18,733 nt of DNA from JANMDU01 sp043755865 (GCA_043755865.1 JAYUSD010000155.1:1-18733); one strand, 5' to 3'; counted from the first letter of the stretch, positions 6,944 through 14,258 are shown. Notes: generated by a model not told the origin, from the sequence alone. A program made the numbers and translations.

Positions 6944-8002
6944 CTAGGTGTATTGCTTTTGAAGCCAATCGCGATAGCTGCCGTTTTGTACGTTGGCCAC
7001 CCAATCGGGATGGTCTAAATACCACTGTACTGTTTTGCGGATGCCGCTGTCGAAAGTTTCTTCGGGCTTCCAGCCGAGCTCATTGTGAATTTTGCTGGCA
7101 TCGATGGCGTAGCGCCTGTCGTGGCCAGGGCGGTCTTGCACGGTGGTGATTTGACTGGTGTAACTTGTGCCATCGCTTTTAGGACGAAGCTCGTCAAGTA
7201 AGGCGCAGATGGTTTTGACGATCTCAATGTTAGGTTTTTCGTTCCAGCCGCCGATGTTGTACACCTCGCCTACTTTGCCAGCTTCCAATACACGGCGGAT
7301 GGCGCTGCAATGGTCACTCACGTAGAGCCAATCGCGGATTTGCATGCCGTCGCCATAGATCGGCAAGTGTTTGCCGGCTAAGGCATTGACGATCATGAGC
7401 GGGATGAGCTTTTCTGGGAAATGGTAAGGGCCGTAATTGTTGGAGCAGTTGGTGGTCAGCGTGGGCAGGCCGTAGGTGTGGTGGTAGGCGCGCACGAGAT
7501 GGTCGCTGGCGGCTTTGCTGGCGCTGTAGGGGCTGTTGGGCTCGTACGTGTGACTCTCGGTAAAGGCGGGGGCATCGGCGCTTAGCGAGCCATAGACTTC
7601 ATCGGTGGAGACGTGAAGGTAGCGAAACGCCGCTTTTTGATCGGCGGCTAGTGCAGACCAGTAACTGCGCACGGCTTCTAACAAGCGGAAGGTGCCGACG
7701 ATGTTGGTTTGAATAAAAGCTTCTGGTCCGTGAATTGAACGATCAACGTGGCTCTCTGCCGCGAAGTGTACGATGGCGCTGGGCTGATGCTCGGCGAGAA
7801 GCGCAGCTATGCGAGCGGTGTCTGCAATATCGGCGTGCATGAAGATATGCCGAGGATTGTTTTGCAGGCTGCTGAGGTTTTCTAAATTGCCAGCGTAAGT
7901 AAGCGCATCAACATTAACGACGGCATGGCCTGCGGCGCACCAATCTAAAACGAAGTTAGAACCGATGAAGCCTGCGCCTCCAGTGACTAGTATTTTTTGC
8001 AT
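6944..8002 (-). CDS. rfbB: dTDP-glucose 4,6-dehydratase (RmlB)
   Basis: A 352-residue extended SDR that converts dTDP-glucose to dTDP-4-keto-6-deoxyglucose. It shows the NAD motif TGGAGFIGSNF (residues 7-17), HFAAESHVDRSI, the catalytic STDEVYGSL with the Asp-Glu pair used for dehydration, YSASKAASDHLV (YxxxK), and TNCSNNYGPYHFPEKLIPL. All are RmlB hallmarks, and the length is typical. It is the first gene of the minus-strand operon, downstream of the ssrA terminator, so it should have its own promoter in 8003-8062; no clear box is visible there. The gene normally following it, rfbD, is absent and is replaced by a Uma2 gene and an MNT-HEPN-MNT set. Confidence 0.96.
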   Translation of the reverse strand: MQKILVTGGAGFIGSNFVLDWCAAGHAVVNVDALTYAGNLENLSSLQNNPRHIFMHADIADTARIAALLAEHQPSAIVHFAAESHVDRSIHGPEAFIQTNIVGTFRLLEAVRSYWSALAADQKAAFRYLHVSTDEVYGSLSADAPAFTESHTYEPNSPYSASKAASDHLVRAYHHTYGLPTLTTNCSNNYGPYHFPEKLIPLMIVNALAGKHLPIYGDGMQIRDWLYVSDHCSAIRRVLEAGKVGEVYNIGGWNEKPNIEIVKTICALLDELRPKSDGTSYTSQITTVQDRPGHDRRYAIDASKIHNELGWKPEETFDSGIRKTVQWYLDHPDWVANVQNGSYRDWLQKQYT

Positions 8003-8062
8003 TCTCTAATTCTACGTGAAGGCGCTGAAATGGCAGCGTTCGCAGATTCCGAGCTCTGCAAG

Positions 8063-8094
8063 AAAAAAGCCGCTTACCCGTGAAGGTAAGCGGC
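8063..8094 (-). terminator. Intrinsic terminator of ssrA
   Basis: On the minus strand a perfect 10-bp stem, GCCGCTTACC with GGTAAGCGGC, closes a 6-base loop and is followed directly by six T. It lies 20 bases past the tmRNA 3' end and isolates ssrA from rfbB. Confidence 0.95.
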
Positions 8095-8114
8095 CTTGGA
8101 ATGCAAAGCAATCG

Positions 8115-8500
8115 TGGTGGAGCTGGCGGGAATTGAACCCGCGTCCGAAAACCTTTTTTCTGATCGATCTACATGTGTAGCCTTCTGATTTGTGTCTCGC
8201 CCATCTCGTCGTGCAGGGGCACACTACGAGGCAGACCAGCGACCTATTTTCTTGTTCTGCACTAAGTCACCCAGTACAGAACCATCCGATGTGTATTAGC
8301 TTGCAGCCGAGAGATACCAAGTTGCCCCGATACCCCTTTGCCCATCCCACCGGAGAGATGTTGCAAGCCTCTCAGCGATTAAGCTGCGAGTGCGAAACGT
8401 TCGTCGTTTGCAGTTAGGTTTTTTGAATCAGATTTACGAGCACATTCAGCTCGACACGCACTACCAGACGTCTAGCCCTCGTCGAAACCAGAGCAGCCCC
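8115..8500 (-). ncRNA. ssrA: Transfer-messenger RNA (tmRNA)
   Basis: A 386-nt one-piece tmRNA that rescues stalled ribosomes by adding a degradation tag. The 5' end reads GGGGCTGCTCTGGTTTCGAC and the 3' end reads CCCGCCAGCTCCACCA, with the T-arm-like GGGTTCAATTCC just before it. These ends form the alanyl-tRNA-like domain, and the CCA is encoded. The tag frame lies at 8379-8411 on the minus strand and reads ANDERFALAA followed by TAA, resuming at a GCA alanine codon; this tag is typical of Burkholderiales. It is flanked by a strong terminator downstream and a promoter-like pair upstream. It stands alone between hldD and rfbB. Confidence 0.97.
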
Positions 8501-8510
8501 AGAACAAGCT

Positions 8511-8537
8511 ATTTTACGCCTGCTGCGTAGTTTTCAA
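8511..8537 (-). promoter_or_regulatory. Probable sigma-70 promoter of ssrA
   Basis: On the minus strand TTGAAA (8532-8537) and TAAAAT (8511-8516) are separated by 15 bases, a little short of the ideal 17. The -10 box ends 10 bases before the mature tmRNA 5' end. Some precursor trimming is possible. Confidence 0.55.
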
Positions 8538-8556
8538 GCCCCTCGTTCGAAACACA

Positions 8557-8580
8557 CATTTTGCACACCCATTTTGCACA
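8557..8580. repeat. Tandem 11-bp direct repeat upstream of ssrA
   Basis: CATTTTGCACA occurs twice (8557-8567 and 8570-8580) with a 2-bp spacer, a period of 13 bp. A weaker relative, CATTTGGCATT, follows at 8583-8593. It sits about 20 bp upstream of the proposed ssrA -35 box and after the hldD stop codon, so it could be a regulator site or an upstream element; no known operator was recognised. Confidence 0.6.
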
Positions 8581-8605
8581 ATCATTTGGCATTCGCGATG
8601 AAGCG

Positions 8606-9610
8606 CTAAGCCTGCGCATGACTATCGAGCCAGCGCATGTAATCTTGCACCCCGGTTTGCACATCGACAAACGCATGCTCGCAGCCCGCAGTACGCAGCG
8701 CAGCGAGATCTGCTTGGGTGTGGCACTGGTACTTGCCTTCAAGCGCGGTGGGCAACGGCACATAGTCAATCATTGCCATGGGGTCGTTGCGCGGGCTGAA
8801 ATGCCGCACCACCGCACGCGCCACATCGTTAAACGGCTGCGCGCGGCCCGTGCCGAGATTGAAAAGACCACTGATCTCTGGATGATCCAAAAACCACAGA
8901 TTCACTGCCACCACATCGCGCACGCTTACAAAATCGCGCATCTGCTGGCCGGGCGCATAGCCGCCATATTTGCCAAAGAGCTTTACGCGCCCCACTGCTT
9001 TCATTTGCTGAAACTGATGAAACGCCACGCTGGCCATGCGGCCTTTGTGCTGCTCGCGCGGGCCATAAACATTGAAATAGCGAAAACCAGCGACTTGAGT
9101 TGACGCGTTTGCAAAACGTGAATTCGGCCCAGTGCCTAGGCGTTCGCGCAGGAAATTGTCAAAAAGTAATTTGCTTTCGCCATACAAATTGAGCGGCTTC
9201 TCGAAAGCAGGCGTCTCGGCGAATACCGTGCTGTTGCCGTACACCGCTGCCGATGAGGCATAAAGCAAGCGCGTGCCCTGCTGCTGGCAAGCTTCAAAAA
9301 GCTGGCGCGAGCAAGCGAAGTTGTTGGCCATGATGTAGTCGCGCCGCATCTCCATCGTGTCGCTGCATGCGCCTTGGTGAAAAACGGCTTCGATTTTGCC
9401 GAATTGGCCACGGGCAAAGCGTGAGTAGAAAACATCCGCTGAAATGAATTCATTGAATTGCAAACCCGCGAGATGGCTTGCCCCCATCGCCGCGCCTTGA
9501 TCATCGCGCTTTAGATCCACGGCAATGATGTCGGTGATACCGCGCTCGTTCAAGCCTTCAATGAGGTTGGCGCCAACAAAGCCCGCCGCACCCGTTACTA
9601 CTATTTTCAT
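8606..9610 (-). CDS. hldD: ADP-L-glycero-D-manno-heptose 6-epimerase
   Basis: A 334-residue SDR that epimerises ADP-D-glycero- to ADP-L-glycero-manno-heptose, the last step in making the activated heptose of the LPS inner core. Motifs are TGAAGFVGANL (residues 6-16), HQGACSDTME, ASSAAVYG, YGESKLLFD (YxxxK), RYFNVYGPREQHKGRMASVAFH and LEGKYQCHTQADL. All are specific to HldD, and the length is normal. The first codons, ATGAAAATAG, coincide with the end of a 39-bp dispersed repeat that fills the whole gap to rfaE1, so the gene's start and its ribosome-binding region derive from, or have been captured by, that element. No clear Shine-Dalgarno is present (GGAGTGCT before ATG is the nearest purine-rich run). 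Confidence 0.96.
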   Translation of the reverse strand: MKIVVTGAAGFVGANLIEGLNERGITDIIAVDLKRDDQGAAMGASHLAGLQFNEFISADVFYSRFARGQFGKIEAVFHQGACSDTMEMRRDYIMANNFACSRQLFEACQQQGTRLLYASSAAVYGNSTVFAETPAFEKPLNLYGESKLLFDNFLRERLGTGPNSRFANASTQVAGFRYFNVYGPREQHKGRMASVAFHQFQQMKAVGRVKLFGKYGGYAPGQQMRDFVSVRDVVAVNLWFLDHPEISGLFNLGTGRAQPFNDVARAVVRHFSPRNDPMAMIDYVPLPTALEGKYQCHTQADLAALRTAGCEHAFVDVQTGVQDYMRWLDSHAQA

Positions 9611-9639
9611 AGCACTCCACGCTTATTTTATGCCGGCTA
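9601..9639 (-). repeat. Dispersed 39-bp repeat, copy A (rfaE1-hldD junction)
   Basis: On the minus strand the copy starts with TAGCCGGCATA, has GCG at positions 18-20 and ends AGTGCTATGAAAATAG. Its first three bases are the rfaE1 stop TAG and its last ten bases are the first codons of hldD. It aligns without gaps to copies C and E, and to D with a single-base deletion. Confidence 0.85.
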
Positions 9640-10581
9640 GACGCCATTTTTACTTATAAAAACCTCTTCAAAGCTGGCTGTGGCTGTGCCAAACTTGGCC
9701 ACCACGATGCCGCCCGCCTTGTTCGCATACGGCAACGCCTCGCGCAACGACAAGCCAGCAGCCACCAACGCAGCCAGCGTGGCAATCACGGTATCACCCG
9801 CACCTGTGACGTCAAACACTTCGCGAACTTGAGTGGCTACTGTCAAATCACCAGCCTCGTCAAAGACCGTCATGCCTTCTTCGCTGCGCGTGAGCACGAG
9901 CGCTTGCAGGCCAAGCTGGGTGCGCAGGTTTTGTGCCTTGGTGCGCAGCTCATCTTCGCTGTGCCAACTGCCCACCACTGCGGCCAGCTCAGCGCGATTT
10001 GGCGTGATTGCTGTCGCACCCACATAGCGTGAATAGTCGCTGCCTTTGGGATCAATCAACACTGGCTTGCCCGCTTGGCGAGCCGCAGCGATCATGGGGC
10101 TCACATGCGCTAAGCCGCCTTTGGCGTAATCAGAAAACAGCACGCAGCCCTGCGCCGGCAAAAGCTGGGCAAACACCGCCTCCTGCACCGCAAGCGCGTC
10201 ATGGGCAGGCGGCGTTTCGAAATCCATGCGCAACAATTGTTGGGCTCGGCCAATCACGCGCAGCTTCACGGTAGTTTGCAATCGCGCATCACGGGCTAGG
10301 TGATAAGTGATGCCGCTCACATCTAGCAGCGCTTGCAGCTTGCGCCCCGGCTCATCCGCGCCCACCACGCCGACAAACGTGGCCTGCGCGCCGAGGCTCA
10401 CTACGTTGACCGCCACATTAGCTGCCGCGCCGATGCGCTCTTCTTCGCGCTTGACATGCACCACCGGCACCGGCGCTTCCGGGCTGATGCGATCTACATC
10501 GCCATACCAATAGCGATCCAGCATGGCATCACCGACGACGAGCACGCGGGCAGAGGCAATGAGAGAGCGAGAAATTATCAT
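9637..10581 (-). CDS. rfaE1: D-glycero-beta-D-manno-heptose-7-phosphate kinase (RfaE domain I)
   Basis: A 314-residue PfkB/ribokinase-family kinase that phosphorylates heptose-7-phosphate at C1 for LPS core synthesis. It shows VVGDAMLDRYWYGDVDRISPE and PVVHVKREEERIGAAANVAV at the N-terminus (sugar-binding region with the N-terminal glycine signature), ILIDPKGSDYSRYVGATAITPN-type residues in the middle (PVLIDPKGSDYSRY), and DVTGAGDTVIA, the ATP-binding anion hole with the catalytic aspartate. The adenylyltransferase domain fused in E. coli HldE is absent, so domain II (rfaE2) must be encoded elsewhere, as is usual for betaproteobacteria. It is 28 bases upstream of hldD, the next enzyme but one in the pathway. 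Its stop codon is the first triplet of dispersed repeat copy A. Confidence 0.94.
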   Translation of the reverse strand: MIISRSLIASARVLVVGDAMLDRYWYGDVDRISPEAPVPVVHVKREEERIGAAANVAVNVVSLGAQATFVGVVGADEPGRKLQALLDVSGITYHLARDARLQTTVKLRVIGRAQQLLRMDFETPPAHDALAVQEAVFAQLLPAQGCVLFSDYAKGGLAHVSPMIAAARQAGKPVLIDPKGSDYSRYVGATAITPNRAELAAVVGSWHSEDELRTKAQNLRTQLGLQALVLTRSEEGMTVFDEAGDLTVATQVREVFDVTGAGDTVIATLAALVAAGLSLREALPYANKAGGIVVAKFGTATASFEEVFISKNGV

Positions 10582-10629
10582 GATCGCAGTTTACTTCTGA
10601 GGATCGAAATGTCTGACCCAGCAGGTGCG

Positions 10630-10653
10630 GTTGATCTGGCTTGGCCAGTCAAC
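10630..10653. repeat. Inverted repeat in the lapB-rfaE1 gap
   Basis: GTTGATCTGGC and GCCAGTCAAC pair over 10 bp with one bulged T around a TTG loop. It is not followed by a T-run in either direction, so it is more likely a folded RNA or protein site than a terminator. It lies in the 121-base gap between lapB and rfaE1. Confidence 0.6.
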
Positions 10654-10659
10654 TCGCGC

Positions 10660-10702
10660 CGCCCCTTGAGGGGGAAGCGCGCCCTGCGCGCGAAGGGGTG
10701 GT
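10660..10702. repeat. GC-rich nested palindrome directly after lapB
   Basis: The outer arms CCGCCCCTT (10660-10668) and AAGGGGTGG (10693-10701) pair over 9 bp with one G-T wobble. Inside are GCGCGC-CCT-GCGCGC (10677-10691) and a competing CCCCT-TG-AGGGG (10662-10673). It begins right after the lapB stop codon. It resembles the GC-rich palindromic intergenic elements common in Comamonadaceae, and could end or slow transcription between lapB and rfaE1. Confidence 0.6.
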
Positions 10703-11830
10703 TCACAATTCTTCTACTCTGCGTGTGGAATAACTATCCCAGCTCTGGCAGCCTGGGCATTGCCAGAAATGGCGGCTGGCTTCAAAGCCGCACGATGCGC
10801 AGCGATAGCGCAGCAAAGGCTGCGCGGCTTTGTCGAGCGCGTTTTGCACATCGGCCGGAATGCCTTGGCTTTTGAGCAACTGCGCAGCAATCACCAGCGA
10901 GGGCTGATGCTGCAAATGCGCCAATTGCCGCTCTCGCAGCGCACCTTCTCCCGACACACCGCTGTGCAATTTGGCCAGCGCTTGCAACACATCCAGCGAG
11001 TGCGTTGCATCATAAATTTCTTGCAAGAGCGGCAACACTTCGCTCACACGCTGGCAGGCTAGAGCCAGCGTAGCCACCTTATCTGCTATCAAAGGAGTAG
11101 CACTCGGCGCATATTTTATGCCGGCTAAGAGCTGATTTAATGCTTTATCTGCCATGCCGGCTTGCTCTTCAAGCTCTGCAAGCGCGATGCGAGCACGGCC
11201 CGCCTGCGGCGCCAGATCAATGGCCTTTTGCAGCAACTCGCGCCGCCGTTCTGGGCTGCCTTCTGTGGCTTGCTCACACAAATAATGTGCTGCCCGCGTA
11301 CTGAAATCACCTTGCCCATTTTCCTGAAGTTGCTCGGCGATACGCTGCGCTTGCGGCCAATCCCGGGTGCGCTCATAAATCGCCAATCGCGCCAGACGCG
11401 CCTGCGTTTCATACTTGCCGCCTTCGAGTTTGCCCAAAGCATCTTCTGCGCGATCCAGCAAGCCCGCTTGCAGATAATCCAGCGCCAAAGCATGCTGCGC
11501 CCGCTCTAGCTCCGTTTTAGGCAAATCACCGCGTGCCAGTAAATGCTCATGCACACGCACAGCGCGGTCATATTCGCCACGGCGGCGAAACAAATTGCCC
11601 AATGCGAAATGCAGCTCAGAGGTGTCTGGGTCTTTTTGCACGGCCTCAATAAAGGCATCAATGGCCTCGTCTTGCTGGTCATTGAGCAAATGATTCAGGC
11701 CTTTGAAGTAGGCTTTGGGCGAGCGCCGATTGTCAATGCGCAACTGACGCATATCCAAGCGCGAAGCCAACCAGCCAAGCACAAAGGTCAGTGGTAGCCC
11801 CAACAAAAACCACGTGACATCAAACTCCAT
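10703..11830 (-). CDS. lapB: LPS assembly regulator LapB (YciM), TPR protein with rubredoxin-type metal site
   Basis: A 375-residue inner-membrane protein. Residues 5-24 (VTWFLLGLPLTFVLGWLASR) form the N-terminal membrane anchor. Helical TPR repeats follow from about residue 40 (KAYFKGLNHLLNDQQDEAIDAFIEA, ELHFALGNLFRRRGEYDRAV), and the C-terminus carries a rubredoxin-like metal site, CASCGF and CPGCQSWDSY. In E. coli LapB adjusts LPS synthesis by controlling FtsH-dependent turnover of LpxC. Its ATG overlaps the lapA stop by one base (TGATG), so the pair is translationally coupled. Residues about 235-249 (LAGIKYAPSATPLIA) are encoded by a copy of a dispersed repeat found in four other places in the window. 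Confidence 0.93.
   Translation of the reverse strand: MEFDVTWFLLGLPLTFVLGWLASRLDMRQLRIDNRRSPKAYFKGLNHLLNDQQDEAIDAFIEAVQKDPDTSELHFALGNLFRRRGEYDRAVRVHEHLLARGDLPKTELERAQHALALDYLQAGLLDRAEDALGKLEGGKYETQARLARLAIYERTRDWPQAQRIAEQLQENGQGDFSTRAAHYLCEQATEGSPERRRELLQKAIDLAPQAGRARIALAELEEQAGMADKALNQLLAGIKYAPSATPLIADKVATLALACQRVSEVLPLLQEIYDATHSLDVLQALAKLHSGVSGEGALRERQLAHLQHQPSLVIAAQLLKSQGIPADVQNALDKAAQPLLRYRCASCGFEASRHFWQCPGCQSWDSYSTRRVEEL
11085..11127 (-). repeat. Dispersed repeat, copy B (inside the lapB coding region)
   Basis: On the minus strand it starts TAGCCGGCATA, then AAATAT, GCG, CCG and AGTGCTA, matching copy A closely for 30 bp. After that it reads CTCCTTTGATAGC instead of the usual TnAAAATAG ending; read in reverse complement this tail is GCTATCAAAGGAGTAGC, as if that module were inverted. 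It is fully translated within lapB. Confidence 0.75.
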
Positions 11831-12177
11831 CAGGCCGCTCCATCCTGCTGCACACGTGGCAAGGGCGATACGCCTGCATGGGGGCCAGCCACAGCGCTTG
11901 GTACCATCTGATCCAAACTAGGCGAGACACCCGAACTTAACGGCTGGCTCTGCAATGCCTTGCGATGACGCCACCAACGCGGCAGCATGCCCAGCACACC
12001 TACGCCCAAGCCGACCGTGAAAGCAATCAACACCATCACCACCAACGGCGCTTTCCATTCGTTACCGAAAAAGAAATGGGCGACCACTTCGTGCTGATTG
12101 TTCAGCGCAAAGGCGAAAAGGGTAAAAAAAATGGCCGCCTTCAGTATCCACCGAAGCAGCCATAGAATGTTTTGCAT
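11830..12177 (-). CDS. lapA: LPS assembly protein A domain protein (LapA, DUF1049)
   Basis: A 115-residue small membrane protein with two hydrophobic segments, about residues 6-25 (WLLRWILKAAIFFTLFAFAL) and 42-64 (PLVVMVLIAFTVGLGVGVLGMLP), separated by the conserved NNQHEVVAHFFFG. A basic RWWRHRK follows the second helix, then a disordered tail rich in Ser, Pro and Val. LapA works with LapB in coordinating LPS assembly. It overlaps lapB by one base. The start codon comes immediately after a terminator-like hairpin and has no visible Shine-Dalgarno, so its expression may depend on that structure or on an internal promoter. Confidence 0.9.
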   Translation of the reverse strand: MQNILWLLRWILKAAIFFTLFAFALNNQHEVVAHFFFGNEWKAPLVVMVLIAFTVGLGVGVLGMLPRWWRHRKALQSQPLSSGVSPSLDQMVPSAVAGPHAGVSPLPRVQQDGAA

Positions 12178-12205
12178 AAAAATCTGAGGCTTAGGTGCTC
12201 AGATT
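12178..12205 (-). terminator. Terminator-like hairpin directly before lapA
   Basis: On the minus strand AATCTGAG and CTCAGATT form a perfect 8-bp stem with a 9-base loop, followed by TTT and then the lapA ATG. It could end or attenuate ihfB transcription, or regulate lapA translation by its position at the ribosome-binding site. The stem is A/T-rich and the T-run short, so efficiency as a terminator is uncertain. Confidence 0.6.
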
Positions 12206-12236
12206 CTACGGGCAAGCCATCAATAAAAAGAGATTT

Positions 12237-12548
12237 TTAAAGGAGGCCTTTTTGACGTAACTCTTCCGTTTTTGCATCGACTGCTTCACGCAAGGCTTTG
12301 CCCGGCTTGAAATGCGGCACGCGCTTCTCAGGAATCGTGACGGATTCGCCGGTGCGGGGATTGCGCCCCACACGCGGCGGCCGGCGATTGACCGAGAAGC
12401 TGCCGAATCCACGGATTTCAATGCGGTGGCCTTTGACCAGCGCATCGCCGAGCGCGTCAAGAATCGTCTTGACGGCAAACTCAGCGTCGCGCTGGGTGAG
12501 CTGCCCAAATTGCAGGGACAGCGCCTCCACCAGATCAGATCGTGTCAT
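12237..12548 (-). CDS. ihfB: Integration host factor subunit beta
   Basis: A 103-residue DNA-bending protein of the HU/IHF family that dimerises with IHF alpha. The sequence has MTRSDLVEAL at the start, DAEFAVKTILDALGDAL, then IEIRGFGSFSVNRRPPRVGRNPRTGE (the beta-arm region with the conserved RNP proline loop) and VTIPEKRVPHFKPGKALRE. The ATG at 12548 gives the canonical N-terminus although no Shine-Dalgarno is visible. It begins 27 bases after the rpsA stop; the rpsA-ihfB pair is conserved widely in proteobacteria. Its own 3' flank to 12206 carries no hairpin. Confidence 0.97.
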   Translation of the reverse strand: MTRSDLVEALSLQFGQLTQRDAEFAVKTILDALGDALVKGHRIEIRGFGSFSVNRRPPRVGRNPRTGESVTIPEKRVPHFKPGKALREAVDAKTEELRQKGLL

Positions 12549-12575
12549 AAACGCTTGAGATACGAGCGCAAACGA

Positions 12576-14258
12576 TTAACCGTTGTTGTCGAGCTTAGCG
12601 CGCAGCAACGCGCCGAGACTCGTTGTACCGGCTTGTTCGCGGCTTGAGTTCGTGCTCAGATCGGCCATCGCTGCTTGCTCATCCGCATTGTCTTTGGCCT
12701 TAACGGACAAAGACACTTGACGGGTTTTGCGGTCAATGTTGGTAACCACGGCGGTGACTTCGTCGCCTTCTTTGAGCACGTTGCGAGCGTCTTCCACGCG
12801 ATCACGGCTGATCTCGGAAGCGCGCAAATAGCCCATGATCTCTTGACCGAGATCAATTTCAGCGCCCTTGGCATCAACAGTTTTGACTTTTCCGGTGACG
12901 ATGGAGCCTTTGTCGTTGACCGACGAGAAAGTGGTGAATGCGTCAGCATCCAATTGCTTGATGCCCAGCGAGATGCGCTCACGATCCACGTCGATGGCCA
13001 AAACGATGGCTTCGACTTCTTGGCCTTTCTTGAACAATTTGACTGCGGCTTCGCCGGTGTCCGTCCAAGACAAATCAGACAAATGCACCAAGCCGTCGAT
13101 ACCAGCAGCCAAGCCGACAAACACGCCGAAATCGGTGATGGATTTGATCGGGCCTTTGACGCGATCACCGCGCTTGGTAGCCGCTGCAAATTCTTGCCAT
13201 GGGTTGGCTTTGCATTGCTTCATGCCCAAGGAAATGCGGCGCTTGTCTTCGTCGATCTCCAAGACCATGACTTCGACTTCTTGGCCCATCGTCACGAGTT
13301 TGTTCGGGGCGATATTCTTGTTCGTCCAGTCCATCTCAGAGACGTGCACGAGGCCTTCGATGCCTGGCTCGATTTCCACAAACGCGCCGTAATCAGCGAT
13401 GTTGGTGATCTTGCCAAACATGCGAGTTTGCGCTGGATATCGGCGGCCCACACCCATCCACGGATCGTCGCCCATTTGCTTCAGGCCCAATGACACGCGA
13501 TTTTTCTCGGTGTCAAACTTGAGCACTTTCGCGCTGATTTCTTGGCCAGAAGTGACGACTTCTGATGGATGACGCACGCGGCGCCATGCCATGTCGGTGA
13601 TGTGCAGCAGGCCATCGACGCCGCCCAAATCGACGAACGCACCGTATTCGGTGATGTTCTTGACCACGCCCTTGACGATGGAGCCTTCTTTCAAGTTCTC
13701 CATCAGCTTTGCGCGCTCTTCGCCCATGCTGGCTTCTTTCACAGCGCGGTGCGAGAGCACGACGTTGTTGCGTTTGCGATCAAGCTTGATGACTTTGAAT
13801 TCGAGGGTCTTGTTCTCGTACGGAGACAGATCTTTGATGGGGCGGGTTTCAATGAGCGAGCCGGGCAAGAAGGCGCGGATGCCATTGACGAGTACTGTGA
13901 GGCCGCCTTTGACTTTGCCAGAGGTCACGCCTGTGACGAATTCGCCGGATTCCAATGCTTTTTCGAGGCTGAGCCACGAGGCCAAGCGCTTGGCGGTGTC
14001 GCGTGAGAGGATGGTGTCGCCGTAGCCATTTTCCACAGCGCCGATGGCCACAGAGACGAAATCGCCCACTTTGACTTCGAGCTCACCTTGGTCGTTTTTG
14101 AACTCGGCGATTTCAATATACGCTTCGTTTTTAAGGCCGGCGTTGACAACGACGTGGTTGTGATCAACGCGGATGACTTCAGCGGTGATGACTTCACCGG
14201 TGCGCATTTCTGTGCGCTTGAGCGATTCTTCAAAGAGGGCTGCAAAAGATTCTGACAT
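12576..14258 (-). CDS. rpsA: 30S ribosomal protein S1
   Basis: A 560-residue protein, the standard length of proteobacterial S1, made of six S1 RNA-binding domains. The first two are degenerate (ribosome-binding); the later ones show the repeating pattern G-x-V-x2-I-x-D/E-(F/Y)-G-x-F-V-x(4)-GLVHxS, for example at NITEYGAFVDLGGVDGLLHITD and SITDFGVFVGLAAGIDGLVHLSD (broken here to the core residues). S1 brings structured or weakly initiated mRNAs to the ribosome. The start at 14258 (MSESFAALFEESL) is supported by AGGA at proper spacing and by homology; the frame stays open upstream to 14417, but that part is leader sequence including a dispersed repeat. It is preceded by a terminator-like structure that separates it from aroA-cmk. 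Confidence 0.97.
   Translation of the reverse strand: MSESFAALFEESLKRTEMRTGEVITAEVIRVDHNHVVVNAGLKNEAYIEIAEFKNDQGELEVKVGDFVSVAIGAVENGYGDTILSRDTAKRLASWLSLEKALESGEFVTGVTSGKVKGGLTVLVNGIRAFLPGSLIETRPIKDLSPYENKTLEFKVIKLDRKRNNVVLSHRAVKEASMGEERAKLMENLKEGSIVKGVVKNITEYGAFVDLGGVDGLLHITDMAWRRVRHPSEVVTSGQEISAKVLKFDTEKNRVSLGLKQMGDDPWMGVGRRYPAQTRMFGKITNIADYGAFVEIEPGIEGLVHVSEMDWTNKNIAPNKLVTMGQEVEVMVLEIDEDKRRISLGMKQCKANPWQEFAAATKRGDRVKGPIKSITDFGVFVGLAAGIDGLVHLSDLSWTDTGEAAVKLFKKGQEVEAIVLAIDVDRERISLGIKQLDADAFTTFSSVNDKGSIVTGKVKTVDAKGAEIDLGQEIMGYLRASEISRDRVEDARNVLKEGDEVTAVVTNIDRKTRQVSLSVKAKDNADEQAAMADLSTNSSREQAGTTSLGALLRAKLDNNG

Noticed and set aside
8190..8417. Plus-strand open frame across ssrA
   Set aside because: It lies in the highly conserved tmRNA gene and has no coding features.
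12675..13493. 272-residue plus-strand open frame opposite rpsA
   Set aside because: A shadow of the repeated S1 domains; no ribosome-binding site or family features.
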